From Chloroflexota bacterium (GTDB lineage: Bacteria; Chloroflexota; Anaerolineae; UBA4142; SHND01): a stretch of DNA of 64,000 nt. Below the pieces are notes generated by a model that searched no databases, was not told the origin of the DNA, and saw only the letters and a list, made by a program, of their open reading frames with translations. Positions 45,130 to 53,891 of the stretch are shown here, piece after piece. Location: assembly GCA_029778615.1 (NCBI GenBank), contig JAKOPZ010000010.1, positions 54,620-118,619 on the forward strand. The letters are read 5' to 3'. Every line of letters begins with the position of its first letter. Within the stretch, counting starts at the first letter, position 1. Position numbers and translations under genes: made by a program.

Positions 45130-46052
45130 TGCGCGACCCGGCACATCGCGCGTCGTGGGGGTTTGCGTCTATCGCGCTCGGCGCAATTTTGTTCGGCACC
45201 ATCGGCGTCGCAACCAAAGGTATTTTCGCGGTCTCGAACGCGAACGCCATTTCGATTACGCTGTGGCGCGTCTTGCTCGCGTTGCCCGTTTTGTTCGCGA
45301 TTGGCTTTTATCTCTGGCGCCGAAAATTATTCGCGATTCGCTGGGCGGACTTGCGTTGGATGATTGCGGCAGGTGTGTTGATGGCAGTGTACCAACTTGC
45401 CTTCGTGATGGCGGTGCAGTTGGTGAACGTGACGATTGCGACGCTCGTGACGCTTTGCACTGTGCCGGTCATTGTCGCAATTCTCGCGTCGGTCTTTTTG
45501 CGCGAACAGATGCACCGCAATTTGTATGCGGCGATGGCGTGCGCGATTGTCGGAGTTGTGCTGCTCGTCGGTTTTGACGCGACCGGTGATTTCGGCGCGA
45601 ATGTTTGGTTGGGCATTGGCTTGGCAGTGTTGACCGCGTTTGCCAACGGCTGTTTTCAAATTACTAGCCGCGCGCTGGCAAATCGCTACCACCCTCTGCA
45701 AACGCTCGCCGTCTATTTTTTCATCGCCGCGCTTGCGTTCCTTCCGTTCGCCGTCATCAATGGCTTTGTGGTGAATTATCCGCCCATCGGCTGGGCACTC
45801 CTCGCGCATCTCGGCATTTCGATTTCGGTCATTGCGTACATGCTTTTGCTGGTCGGTCTGCAAACCACTCCCGCGACCACCGCGACGATTATTGGATTTC
45901 TCGAACCACTCACCGCAACCGTTCTCGCGATTTTGCTTTTCAACGAACGTCTAAGCGCGACGGGACTGTTCGGCGCGGTGCTGCTGCTCGCGGCGATGTT
46001 GATTGTGTGGCGGACCAAAACGGTGCAAGTGGAGGTGGTCAGTGAGATGTGA
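45126..46052 (+). CDS. EamA-family (DMT superfamily) membrane transporter
   Basis: 308 residues. About ten hydrophobic helices in two repeats of five are clear, beginning WGFASIALGAILFGTIGVAT and ending AVLLLAAMLIVWRTK. This is the usual architecture of EamA drug/metabolite transporters. Pro-Glu in FLEPLTATVLAILLFNE is a conserved spot of the second repeat. The substrate is unknown. The start ATG overlaps the stop of the HAD gene (ATGA), which points to translational coupling. Downstream M24 peptidase follows after 8 bp. Confidence 0.88.
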   Translation: MMRDPAHRASWGFASIALGAILFGTIGVATKGIFAVSNANAISITLWRVLLALPVLFAIGFYLWRRKLFAIRWADLRWMIAAGVLMAVYQLAFVMAVQLVNVTIATLVTLCTVPVIVAILASVFLREQMHRNLYAAMACAIVGVVLLVGFDATGDFGANVWLGIGLAVLTAFANGCFQITSRALANRYHPLQTLAVYFFIAALAFLPFAVINGFVVNYPPIGWALLAHLGISISVIAYMLLLVGLQTTPATTATIIGFLEPLTATVLAILLFNERLSATGLFGAVLLLAAMLIVWRTKTVQVEVVSEM

Positions 46053-46060
46053 GGAAAAAA

Positions 46061-47194
46061 ATGCAACATTCAACCCAACGCGCCCAAACACATGAACTTT
46101 TGAAATCGCGCGGCATCGAACGCGCGTTATTTGCGAATATCGCTACGGTGAAATGGCTGACGGGATTTGCGCCGCCGATTCAGACGGGACCGAGCGCGTT
46201 TCTTGGCGGACCACCGATGGTGTGGTACGAGAACGGCGCTTGGACGCTAATGGTTTTCGATTGGCAAGAAGTGAACGCGGGCGAATTTGGTAAACAGGAA
46301 AATTGCGCGCTCGTGAGTTATTCGGGCTATACCGTTGACCAGCCGCTGACGGGACAAGTGAAATTGCGCGGACTATTTCGCAGCGTGGTTCAAAATAATT
46401 TGTCGGGAAAAATTGGAATCGAAGCGCGCGATGTGCCTGCGGATATAGCGTTGACACTACACGAAATTGGCGCGGCGGAATTGATCCCGCTCGATACATG
46501 GCTCGAACCTTTTCGCCGCATCAAGACACCGGAAGAAATTCAAAAACTGCGCGACAATTTTCGTCTCACCGATATTGGACACGCCGCCGCGCGCCGCGCG
46601 GTGCAAGTGGGCGCGACGGAAATTGATGTGTGGAACGCGGCGCATTACGCGATTGAAAAAGCAGCGGGGCAACGCGTCGCGTTGGGGAATGATTGCGTGG
46701 TGGGATACCGAAAAGACAATGTTGGCGGCTGGCCCCTGAACAACGAAATTCGCGCGGGCGACTCTGTAGTGGTGGATTTATCCACCATTCTGCATGGCTA
46801 TTGGAGCGATTCGTGCGCGGCATATTACGCGACGGAGCCGACGGCGAAACAACGCGCGATGCACCACACCGCGCAGCGCGCGCTCGACCTTGCGATTTCG
46901 TTGGTGAAACCCGGCGCGGTGGCGCGCGAGATTGACGCAGCGGTGCGCGAGTTTATGCGCAAGGAAGGGTATCCCGTGTATTGGCATCATACGGGACATT
47001 CGCTCGGCGTCACTTCGCACGAAGACCCGCGCATCGTGCCATACAATGACATGACGCTTCAAGAAAATATGGTGGTGATGTTGGAGCCGGGAATTTATTT
47101 TCCGGGCGAGACGAGTGTGCGTTTAGAAGACGCGGTGTTGGTGAGACAGCACGGCGCGGAAATTTTGACGCACCACGACAAAGCGTTGCCGTAA
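46061..47194 (+). CDS. Xaa-Pro dipeptidase/aminopeptidase (M24 family)
   Basis: 377 residues from ATG 46061, with GAGG just upstream; GTG 46049 would add 4 residues. The enzyme splits Xaa-Pro bonds with two metal ions. The N-terminal creatinase-like domain precedes a pita-bread domain holding the five metal ligands: Asp in VVVDLS, Asp in YWSDSCAAYY, His in HTGHSLGVTSHEDP, Glu in MLEPGIYFPGE and Glu in SVRLEDAV. All are present, so it should be active. It belongs to the same-strand run starting at the ROK kinase. It converges on citrate synthase with a palindrome between. Confidence 0.92.
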   Translation: MQHSTQRAQTHELLKSRGIERALFANIATVKWLTGFAPPIQTGPSAFLGGPPMVWYENGAWTLMVFDWQEVNAGEFGKQENCALVSYSGYTVDQPLTGQVKLRGLFRSVVQNNLSGKIGIEARDVPADIALTLHEIGAAELIPLDTWLEPFRRIKTPEEIQKLRDNFRLTDIGHAAARRAVQVGATEIDVWNAAHYAIEKAAGQRVALGNDCVVGYRKDNVGGWPLNNEIRAGDSVVVDLSTILHGYWSDSCAAYYATEPTAKQRAMHHTAQRALDLAISLVKPGAVAREIDAAVREFMRKEGYPVYWHHTGHSLGVTSHEDPRIVPYNDMTLQENMVVMLEPGIYFPGETSVRLEDAVLVRQHGAEILTHHDKALP

Positions 47195-47196
47195 GA

Positions 47197-47248
47197 AGGG
47201 GCGAAGCATTCACAGGCATTGCCGGGCAATGCAGAATGCTTCGCCCCT
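47197..47248. repeat. 52-bp near-perfect palindrome between convergent genes
   Basis: AGGGGCGAAGCATTC (47197-47211) pairs perfectly with GAATGCTTCGCCCCT (47234-47248). Inside it GCATTGCC and GGCAATGC (47216-47232) form a second stem. It looks like a REP-type repeat of the GTAGGGGC class rather than a terminator (no T-run). Confidence 0.75.
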
Positions 47249-47255
47249 ACGCAAT

Positions 47256-48587
47256 TCAACGCGCATCCATCGCGACGTAATCGCGTGCTGAATGTCCGGT
47301 ATAAATCTGGCGCGGGCGCGCGATTTTTTGTTCCGGGTCGAGGAGCAGCTCTTGCCACTGCGCGAGCCAGCCAACCGTGCGCGGAATGGCAAAGAGCACG
47401 GGGAAAAACGTCACGGGGAATCCCATCGCCTGATAAATCAAGCCCGAATAGAAATCTACGTTCGGGTACAATTTGCGCTTGATAAAGTATTCGTCTTGCA
47501 AAGCGATGCGTTCGAGTTCGAGCGCGATTTCGAGCAGTGGGTTCACGCCCGTGACCTTGAATACATCGTCCGCCGTTTGCTTGATGATTTTCGCGCGCGG
47601 GTCATAATTTTTATACACGCGATGTCCAAAGCCCATCAAGCGCCCTTCGCCCTTTTTCACGCGTTCGATAAAGTCGGGAACGTTTTTCACATTGCCGATG
47701 TGAGAGAGCATCCGCAGGACTTCTTCGTTCGCGCCGCCGTGCAGCGGACCATACAACGCCGCCGCCGCGCCCGCCATCGCCGAATAGGGGTCAACATGTG
47801 ACGAACCAATCGCGCGCATCGCGTTCGTGCCGCAGTTCTGTTCGTGGTCAGCATGCAGAATAAACAGCACATCGAGCGCGCGTTCCTTGACCGGGTTGGG
47901 TTCGTACTTGGAATGCGTCATGCTGTCCAACATTCGCAAAAAGTTTCCCGTGTAGGACAAGGCATTATCAGGATAAATGTACGGCAGTCCGCGAATGTGG
48001 CGGTACGAATACGCGGCAATGGTCGGGACTTTGGCAATGAGGCGGATAATTTGTTTCAGCCGAGTGTCCGCGTCGTGAATTTCGTGCGCTTCGGGATAGT
48101 ACGTGGAAAGCGCGGCGACGGTGCTGATGAACATGCCCATCGGATGCGCGTCATAACGAAACGCCTGCATCAACACTTTGATATTTTCATGTAAAAAGGT
48201 GCGGTGCAAGATTTTGTATTCCCAATCTTTGAACTGCGCGGGCGTCGGCAGTTCGCCAAAGAGAATCAAGTATGCTGTTTCGAGATAACTGCTGTGCTCG
48301 GCGAGCTGTTCAATGGGAATCCCGCGATAGCGCAAGATTCCTTTATCGCCGTCAATAAAGGTGATGCGGCTGCGCGTGGAAGCGGTGTTCATGAACGCGG
48401 GGTCGTAGGTCATTAAACCAAAGTCATCGGCATTGACTTTGATTTGACGCAAGTCCATCGCGCGAATGGTTTCCTCGGCGATGGGAATTTCATACGCTTT
48501 GCCCGTGCGATTGTCTGTAATCGTAAGGGTCTCGCGTTTTTCATCCCCATTTAATTTTGCCGTGTTCGTTTTTGTATCTGCTAACAT
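47256..48587 (-). CDS. gltA: Citrate synthase
   Basis: 443 residues from ATG 48587 (MLADTKTNTAKLNGDEKRET), with AAAGGAG 5-6 nt upstream. Condenses acetyl-CoA and oxaloacetate to citrate at the entry of the TCA cycle. Catalytic signatures: substrate His in HADHEQNCGTNAMR; His in GFGHRVYKNYDPRAK; and Asp in NVDFYSGLIYQAMGFP. The N-terminus carries a small beta domain as in hexameric type II enzymes of bacteria, which tend to be inhibited by NADH. The adjacent gene is divergent, from an extended -10 promoter. Confidence 0.97.
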   Translation of the reverse strand: MLADTKTNTAKLNGDEKRETLTITDNRTGKAYEIPIAEETIRAMDLRQIKVNADDFGLMTYDPAFMNTASTRSRITFIDGDKGILRYRGIPIEQLAEHSSYLETAYLILFGELPTPAQFKDWEYKILHRTFLHENIKVLMQAFRYDAHPMGMFISTVAALSTYYPEAHEIHDADTRLKQIIRLIAKVPTIAAYSYRHIRGLPYIYPDNALSYTGNFLRMLDSMTHSKYEPNPVKERALDVLFILHADHEQNCGTNAMRAIGSSHVDPYSAMAGAAAALYGPLHGGANEEVLRMLSHIGNVKNVPDFIERVKKGEGRLMGFGHRVYKNYDPRAKIIKQTADDVFKVTGVNPLLEIALELERIALQDEYFIKRKLYPNVDFYSGLIYQAMGFPVTFFPVLFAIPRTVGWLAQWQELLLDPEQKIARPRQIYTGHSARDYVAMDAR

Positions 48588-48620
48588 AGTCACTCCTTTG
48601 TGCTGTGTTGGAAAAAATGA

Positions 48621-48629
48621 TGCTATAAT
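48621..48629 (+). promoter_or_regulatory. Extended -10 upstream of the 48684 gene
   Basis: TG-C-TATAAT with no clear -35. The predicted leader is about 48 nt before ATG 48684. Confidence 0.45.
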
Positions 48630-48683
48630 TTTTCCTCAAATTTTATTGGGCACCCGAATCGGCGTGCCCGTTTCCATCGCCCC

Positions 48684-49337
48684 ATGTTTGAATCGCCGCT
48701 GATAACGCTCGGGCTCGTCGTGCTGCTCGCGCTCTTGTGCTGGTACCTGGTCGGGATGCAGTACAATATTCGACGCGGACGACGCGCCATCAAATGGCTG
48801 GAGCAAGGACTGCCCATCATCGGCGAAAAAGCGGCGCTCAATTGGTCCGGCGTTTCGCACGTCGAGATTCAGGTCCCCAAAGCCAAAGACCCCTTTCGTG
48901 CCGCCGACGTGATAATAGATTTGGTGCCGCGCGAAATTCCGTTCTGGTGGTTTTGGAAAAACAATCGGCGCAATCAAGACGCAATTATTGTACGTGCCCA
49001 GCTGCGCGCGGCGCCGAGTTTTGATTTGGTTTCGCACAGTCCGCATGTTCTCGCCGACGAACAACTAAAACGTTCCGGCATCGGGCAGTGGTCGGCAGTG
49101 CAAGGCGGACTCGCCAACGCAATGACGGCGGACATTCGCGGCAGCATTTCTCCTTATGCGGTCAATCGCTTGATTGTGCAAACGACGCTCGACGGCATGA
49201 CGCTCACGCGGCTTATTGTACATCGCTCTGCCCCAAACCTCGAAGTGCACTATCTCCTTCCGCCGTTTGAACAAGTTTCCCCACAACGCGTTTTCACCAG
49301 CATCCACCAACTGGGCGAAGAAATCGCGCAAGTATAG
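48684..49337 (+). CDS. Membrane-anchored protein of unknown function
   Basis: 217 residues. One N-terminal membrane segment (ITLGLVVLLALLCWYLVGMQ), then a basic stretch YNIRRGRRAIKW and a soluble alpha/beta part (LPIIGEKAALNWSGVSHVEI, ... LIVQTTLDGMTLTRLIVHRS). I do not recognise the family. No catalytic motif stands out. It has an extended -10 promoter, is divergent from citrate synthase, and converges on the 49348-49854 lipoprotein gene with a gap of 10 bp. Confidence 0.75.
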   Translation: MFESPLITLGLVVLLALLCWYLVGMQYNIRRGRRAIKWLEQGLPIIGEKAALNWSGVSHVEIQVPKAKDPFRAADVIIDLVPREIPFWWFWKNNRRNQDAIIVRAQLRAAPSFDLVSHSPHVLADEQLKRSGIGQWSAVQGGLANAMTADIRGSISPYAVNRLIVQTTLDGMTLTRLIVHRSAPNLEVHYLLPPFEQVSPQRVFTSIHQLGEEIAQV

Positions 49338-49347
49338 TCGCACTCGC

Positions 49348-49854
49348 TCAATGTGTCGCGAGCGACAATGTGAGTTCTTTATCGTCGCTCGCGGGGTCGC
49401 TCACCAGCGCAATCAAAAGCGTTTGGTCTACGCGCACCCAAATCGCGCCCTGCAAATTTTGACTGGATTGGTTCGCGTTGTTGGTGAACACGCGCATCGC
49501 GGGGTCTTCGCGCCAACCGGCTGCCTGCAATTTGTCCGCATAAAATGTTTTGATGTCTGCGAACGTCGTTTCTTTGGGCACGCGAAAATTTCGCTGTGTC
49601 TTGATAACTTCGATGCCGAGTCCGATGAACGGAGGCGTTTCGCGCTGCGCGGGTCCAAACACCGCGTTAATCGTTTTGCTTTCGTTCGCGCTCAATTCGG
49701 TTGCGCCGGGAAAAGTGGGCAGCTCGCCAATCGCAATCGGTTCGCCGCCAATCACGCGTCCGCCCGTCGGCACGCCCGAGCACGCGACACTGAACAAGAT
49801 TCCCACCACAACAGCAAGTGCAAAAACAATTCGTGAGATGCGTAGATTTTTCAT
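49348..49854 (-). CDS. Probable lipoprotein of unknown function
   Basis: 168 residues from ATG 49854, whose start overlaps the stop of the upstream PLP enzyme (ATGA), so the two are coupled. The N-terminus MKNLRISRIVFALAVVVGI is a signal sequence, and SVACSG supplies a lipobox-like Cys, though without the usual Leu at -3. Two similar repeats of about 65 residues may be present: LPTFPGATELSANES... and a later one with TFADIKTFYADKLQAAGWRE, which resembles short modules found in bacterial envelope proteins. An unrelated longer frame to 50043 overlaps the PLP enzyme gene and is not used. Function unknown. Confidence 0.78.
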   Translation of the reverse strand: MKNLRISRIVFALAVVVGILFSVACSGVPTGGRVIGGEPIAIGELPTFPGATELSANESKTINAVFGPAQRETPPFIGLGIEVIKTQRNFRVPKETTFADIKTFYADKLQAAGWREDPAMRVFTNNANQSSQNLQGAIWVRVDQTLLIALVSDPASDDKELTLSLATH

Positions 49855-50939
49855 CGGACCTTTCCCCGCGCCTGAATTTGAAATTCGCCAATGACCTCGT
49901 CCTTGCTTGTCGCCACAAACGTATCGTGCAGATTCATGACCACGCACGCGTGCGCGGGAATAATTTCCACCTTGTCGCCGATTTCGGGCAGTGGTCCGTC
50001 GCCGTTGATACGCACGTTCGCGTGTTCTTCGCTCAAGCGCCAAATTTCCAAATGCGGAAATCCTTTCACGGTGCCGTACAAACCGTTCGGCGCCGTGTCC
50101 GAAGAAATGGTTTTACTGCCGCTATCCAAAATTAAGCGGTCAGGATGTTTGACGACGACGGTGGCGAGGACCGTTTGCGCGCAGTCTTGCCAATCGCACG
50201 CGTATTTGAGCACTTGGGTTGTATCGTTGAAAACGTATGTGCCGGGACGAATTTCCGTAACGCCCTGCACTTGGGCAGAAAACCGCGCGGTCGGCGTCGA
50301 ACCGACACTCACCTCGCGCACCTCGATTCCGTCCGCGCGAATCAGGTCCGCCGTTTCCACCATCCATTCGCCCTCTTCCCGCGCAAGTTGTTTAATTTCT
50401 TGGAACGACTTGGCTTTGTACGTGTGCCCCGCGTGCGTCATCACGCCGAGAAAATCAATCCCCGGCAACTCCACAATTTCGCGCACGAGGTCACGGGCGC
50501 CTGCGTGATGCGCCGCGCCGACGCGTCCCAACCCAACATCCACCTCTACATACACGCCGATTTTTTTTCCGCGCGTTTGCGCGGCATCTGAAATATCTTG
50601 CGCCACTTTTCTGGAATCGAGCGAGACGCGCACGTTCGCGCGTTCGGCGAGATGAAGCAAGCGTTCCATTTTGAGCGCGCCTTGCAAAGGAAAGGCAATC
50701 AGAATATCATCTACGCCGCCCGCATTCATCACTTCGGCTTCGCCCAATTTCGCGACGGTGATGCCTTTTGCGCCCGCGCGCTGCTGCATGTGTGAAATGA
50801 GCGGGGTCTTGTGCGTTTTGGTGTGCGGACGCAATTTCACGCCCGCGTCCTCCGCGACCTTTTGCATCGTCGCGATATTGCGCTGCATAATGTCCCAATC
50901 AATGACAAGCTGTGGCGTGTCGAGTTCAAGTTTGTGCAT
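49851..50939 (-). CDS. D-threonine aldolase/alanine-racemase-fold PLP enzyme
   Basis: 362 residues from ATG 50939 (MHKLELDTPQLVIDWDIMQR), with AAGGTGA close upstream; GTG 50945 is an alternative. The N-terminal alanine-racemase barrel binds PLP; the likely Schiff-base Lys is in LRPHTKTHKTP. A second domain at the C-terminus carries HACVVMNLHD, which resembles the His-x-Cys metal site of D-threonine aldolases. Family members split D-beta-hydroxy amino acids into glycine and an aldehyde, or act as D-serine dehydratase-like enzymes. The exact activity cannot be fixed from sequence. It is followed by a coupled lipoprotein gene. Confidence 0.85.
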   Translation of the reverse strand: MHKLELDTPQLVIDWDIMQRNIATMQKVAEDAGVKLRPHTKTHKTPLISHMQQRAGAKGITVAKLGEAEVMNAGGVDDILIAFPLQGALKMERLLHLAERANVRVSLDSRKVAQDISDAAQTRGKKIGVYVEVDVGLGRVGAAHHAGARDLVREIVELPGIDFLGVMTHAGHTYKAKSFQEIKQLAREEGEWMVETADLIRADGIEVREVSVGSTPTARFSAQVQGVTEIRPGTYVFNDTTQVLKYACDWQDCAQTVLATVVVKHPDRLILDSGSKTISSDTAPNGLYGTVKGFPHLEIWRLSEEHANVRINGDGPLPEIGDKVEIIPAHACVVMNLHDTFVATSKDEVIGEFQIQARGKVR

Positions 50940-51046
50940 GCTCACCTTTTGGTTTCGGGGATGAACGCGATTGTACTACAGTGGTTAGAGTTGTCAACGG
51001 ACAAATGACCCAAGTTTTTGAAACCCAATCATTTTGGAGGAAGCAA

Positions 51047-51553
51047 ATGGCTCACGACCAACACGACGCTCAAGAACAGCGCCGGCAGCGAATTGCCATG
51101 TATGGCAGCGCATACGATATGCTCCAGAACGCGATAGCACGTTATCCGCACGAGATGTGGCAGTATCGTCCGACGCCGCAAGATTTTACGATTCACGAAA
51201 TTCTCGTCCACATCACCGACAGCGAAGTGAATTCGTTCGTGCGCGCGCGGCGTTTAATCGCCGAGCCGGGTTCCGCGGTGTTGGCGTATGACGAATGGGC
51301 TTGGGCGAGCAAATTGAGTTATCACGCGCAATCAGTGGACGACGCGGTGGAATTGTTTCGCTGGCTGCGCGGCAATACGTACAAACTCATTCGCGATTTG
51401 CCCGACGCGGTTTGGAGCAACACGGTCGTTCATTCGGAAAACGGCGTGATGACGATGGACGATTGGTTGGATGATTATACGCGGCATGTGCCGGAACATG
51501 TCGCGCAAATGGAGCGCGTGTATCAGACATGGCGCGCGGAAACAGCAAAATAA
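51047..51553 (+). CDS. DinB-family metal-binding protein
   Basis: 168 residues from ATG 51047 (MAHDQHDAQEQRRQRIAMYG) with GGAGG 6 nt upstream; an earlier in-frame start has no SD. A four-helix DinB-like bundle with the three metal-ligand positions expected: His in FTIHEILVHITDSE, and a late His pair in DDYTRHVPEHVAQM. DinB/YfiT proteins form metal-dependent dimers, some of which act as thiol transferases; no activity can be assigned here. A bidirectional terminator follows. Confidence 0.85.
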   Translation: MAHDQHDAQEQRRQRIAMYGSAYDMLQNAIARYPHEMWQYRPTPQDFTIHEILVHITDSEVNSFVRARRLIAEPGSAVLAYDEWAWASKLSYHAQSVDDAVELFRWLRGNTYKLIRDLPDAVWSNTVVHSENGVMTMDDWLDDYTRHVPEHVAQMERVYQTWRAETAK

Positions 51554-51555
51554 AC

Positions 51556-51589
51556 AAAAAAGCGGTGCGCCGAAGCGTACCGCTTTTTT
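51556..51589. terminator. Bidirectional terminator between DinB and a convergent gene
   Basis: AAAAAAGCGGTGCGC pairs with GCGTACCGCTTTTTT (one mismatch pair), with A and T runs on either side. Confidence 0.85.
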
Positions 51590-51601
51590 GTCGCATGAAA
51601 A

Positions 51602-52432
51602 TTATTTTGTTTGTCGTCGCACTTGGAAAACGCCCAACCCGATGAGCGCAATGCCGGCTAACGCCACTGCCCACAACATCGAATTCGGTTGACCGCCAAC
51701 CGTCGGCAAGAGGTCGGAAACATTTTGTGGCGCAAATAACGCGTTCCACACAACCATTTGATTCGACGTTGCGCACGCTCGATTGCCCGTCGGGTCAACC
51801 GTCGGTTTGAGCAGCGTCCAATTTCCGTCCGCGCCCGCGACGCCGATGACAAACGCCTCTGCTTTGTTTTTCACGGCGGCAAGTTCATTCGCGCCGTACG
51901 AAATACAATATTGCACCGGCGCGCCGATGCTGGTCAGCGGTTCCGCGTTCGTGCCAATCCACGCATAGCGATAACACCGATTCATGAAATTGTGTGCGTT
52001 CGGCGAAGCAGGACACGGCGGCTGTGTGAATGAACCTTCAATCGTCAATGCCGAGCCCGCGCTTGCCGCGCCCGAAGCCACCATAATCAACAACTCGCCC
52101 GACGTGCATTGCGCGCCGTTCTCGCCAATCGCGCAGACCGTGCCCGCGCCGGGGCTGGGCGCCGTCGGCTGCGCGTTGTTGGCGTCGCCGCTCGAACCAC
52201 TGTTCAGGTCACCGCCATTGTTGGAATCATTGCCCGAATTATCACCGCCGTTGTTGCCGCCCCCGGATGTGCCGGTGGGCGCAACTGTAGCACCGGCGGG
52301 GGGCGTGGGCACAGTGCCTTGCGCGTTTGGCGCAGCCCATGTTGTACCGGCGAGCGCCAACGTAACCAACAGAATCATCGTCAAACCGAATGTGATGAGT
52401 ACAAACCCACTGCGACGGGGTGTCGCTTGCAT
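51602..52432 (-). CDS. Secreted protein with LPTVG-like C-terminal anchor signal
   Basis: 276 residues from ATG 52432, with AAAGGAGG 5-6 nt upstream. A signal peptide (FVLITFGLTMILLVTLALAG, cleaved after TTWAAP or nearby) is followed by a low-complexity Gly/Asn/Pro region (about 50-110). The middle part holds a cysteine pair and a beta-rich domain of unknown function. The C-terminus has LPTVGG, a hydrophobic helix, and the basic tail RRQTK, which is the tripartite form of a sorting signal, though LPTVG differs from the usual LPxTG. I know no family for the middle part. It stands alone, convergent with dinB. Confidence 0.75.
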   Translation of the reverse strand: MQATPRRSGFVLITFGLTMILLVTLALAGTTWAAPNAQGTVPTPPAGATVAPTGTSGGGNNGGDNSGNDSNNGGDLNSGSSGDANNAQPTAPSPGAGTVCAIGENGAQCTSGELLIMVASGAASAGSALTIEGSFTQPPCPASPNAHNFMNRCYRYAWIGTNAEPLTSIGAPVQYCISYGANELAAVKNKAEAFVIGVAGADGNWTLLKPTVDPTGNRACATSNQMVVWNALFAPQNVSDLLPTVGGQPNSMLWAVALAGIALIGLGVFQVRRQTK

Positions 52433-52640
52433 AATGCCTCCTTTATGACGCGCTGAATCGTGCCATAACGCGATTATAACACAAGCCGAAAATTCTTTGA
52501 CAAACGTTTTTTCATGGTTATACTTGCCTCGCATTCCATCCCGGTCGCGTTCGTCGTTTTCGCCTGCGCGTCATGGCGAAAATTTCTTGTACGCCGCCGC
52601 GCGCGTGACCCGCACACGCGCACTCCTCTGTTTGCCTTTC

Positions 52641-53891
52641 GTGAATACCCAAACACTTTCGGTCATTATTCCCGCGCTGAACGAACAAGACGGCATTGTC
52701 CAAATCATCGAACGCGTGCGCGCGGTGCGCCCCGCGCTGGCGGAATTGCATCTCGCGCTTGAAATTGTTGTCGTGGACGACGGTTCGCGCGATGGCACTG
52801 CCGCGCGCGCGGCACAGTGCCCTGACACGCGCGTCATTCGCCATTTGACGAATCGCGGCTACGGCGCCGCGCTCAAAACGGGTTTTCGTCACGCGCAGGG
52901 AGAGCTGCTCGCGTTCCTTGACGCGGATGGAACGTATCCGCCCGAAGCGCTGCCCGAAATGTGTCGCGCCCTTCAACAGGCGAATGCGGACCTCGTGGTC
53001 GGTTCGCGCATGAGTGGCGCGGCGAGCGAAATGCCCTTGATGCGGCGCGTGGGCAATCTTGCGTTTGCGCGAATGTTGAGCGTCTTGAGCGGCGTGCATG
53101 TACAAGACAGCGCGAGCGGAATGCGCGTGTTGAAACGCGCGGTCTTGCCAAAATTGTACCCGCTGCCGAACGGTTTGAATTTTACGCCGGCAATGACCAC
53201 GCGCGCGCTGCACGAAGATTTGAAAATTGTCGAAGTGCCGATTGCGTATGCGGAACGGATCGGACGCTCAAAACTGTCGGTCGTGCGCGACGGCGTTCGC
53301 TTTACGAACACGATTGTGTGGACGACGATGACGTATCGTCCCGTGCGCGTGTGGGGGGGCATCGGCTTGGTGTTGGGCACGATTGCGGCATTGCTTGCGC
53401 TGGCGCTGCTCGCGGATTGGGCAATGCGCAACGCGCTCCTCGCGCAGTTTGCGCCGTTCGCCGCGTTCTTGATGTTGGTGCTCGGCGTGCTCGGCGCGAG
53501 TGTGTTTTCGCTCGGCGTCATGTTCAGTTATCTCACCGCGATTTTTACGCGCAAACCTGTACAGCGCGGCATGTTCGGGCGCGTCATCTTTGACCCGCCA
53601 CTCGATTATTATTTTGGACGTATCGGCGCGTTTGCGGCGTTGAGCGGGATTCTTATCAGCATCATCGCTTTGTGGTTCACGACACAGCAGCGTTCGTTCG
53701 GCGAAATGTGGATGTGGTTTGTGTTGGGTTCGCTTTTGATTGTGGTCGGCGCGCAGTTGGGCATTTCGTATCTCGTCATTCGCGTGTTGGACGAGTTGGC
53801 GGAGCGTGAAGCGAGCACGCGGCGCGATTTACTGGAAACCGCAGAGGCAGCCGAAAGCGCGGACGAACGTCAGACGACGGTGAACGCATGA
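52641..53891 (+). CDS. Polyprenyl-phosphate glycosyltransferase (GT2), with C-terminal membrane domain
   Basis: 416 residues from GTG 52641 (VNTQTLSVIIPALNEQDGIV); an open frame continues upstream to TTG 52497 without an SD site, so the start is not certain. The GT2 catalytic domain has SVIIPALNEQ, VVVDDGSRDGT, the metal motif DADGTYPPEALP (DxD), and YGAALKTGFRHAQGE. After about residue 225 come about four membrane helices, as in dolichol-phosphate-mannose or GtrB-type synthases that charge polyprenyl-phosphate. It probably feeds a sugar carrier for the adjacent surface-glycan genes. Its stop overlaps the next gene (ATGA). Confidence 0.88.
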   Translation: MNTQTLSVIIPALNEQDGIVQIIERVRAVRPALAELHLALEIVVVDDGSRDGTAARAAQCPDTRVIRHLTNRGYGAALKTGFRHAQGELLAFLDADGTYPPEALPEMCRALQQANADLVVGSRMSGAASEMPLMRRVGNLAFARMLSVLSGVHVQDSASGMRVLKRAVLPKLYPLPNGLNFTPAMTTRALHEDLKIVEVPIAYAERIGRSKLSVVRDGVRFTNTIVWTTMTYRPVRVWGGIGLVLGTIAALLALALLADWAMRNALLAQFAPFAAFLMLVLGVLGASVFSLGVMFSYLTAIFTRKPVQRGMFGRVIFDPPLDYYFGRIGAFAALSGILISIIALWFTTQQRSFGEMWMWFVLGSLLIVVGAQLGISYLVIRVLDELAEREASTRRDLLETAEAAESADERQTTVNA

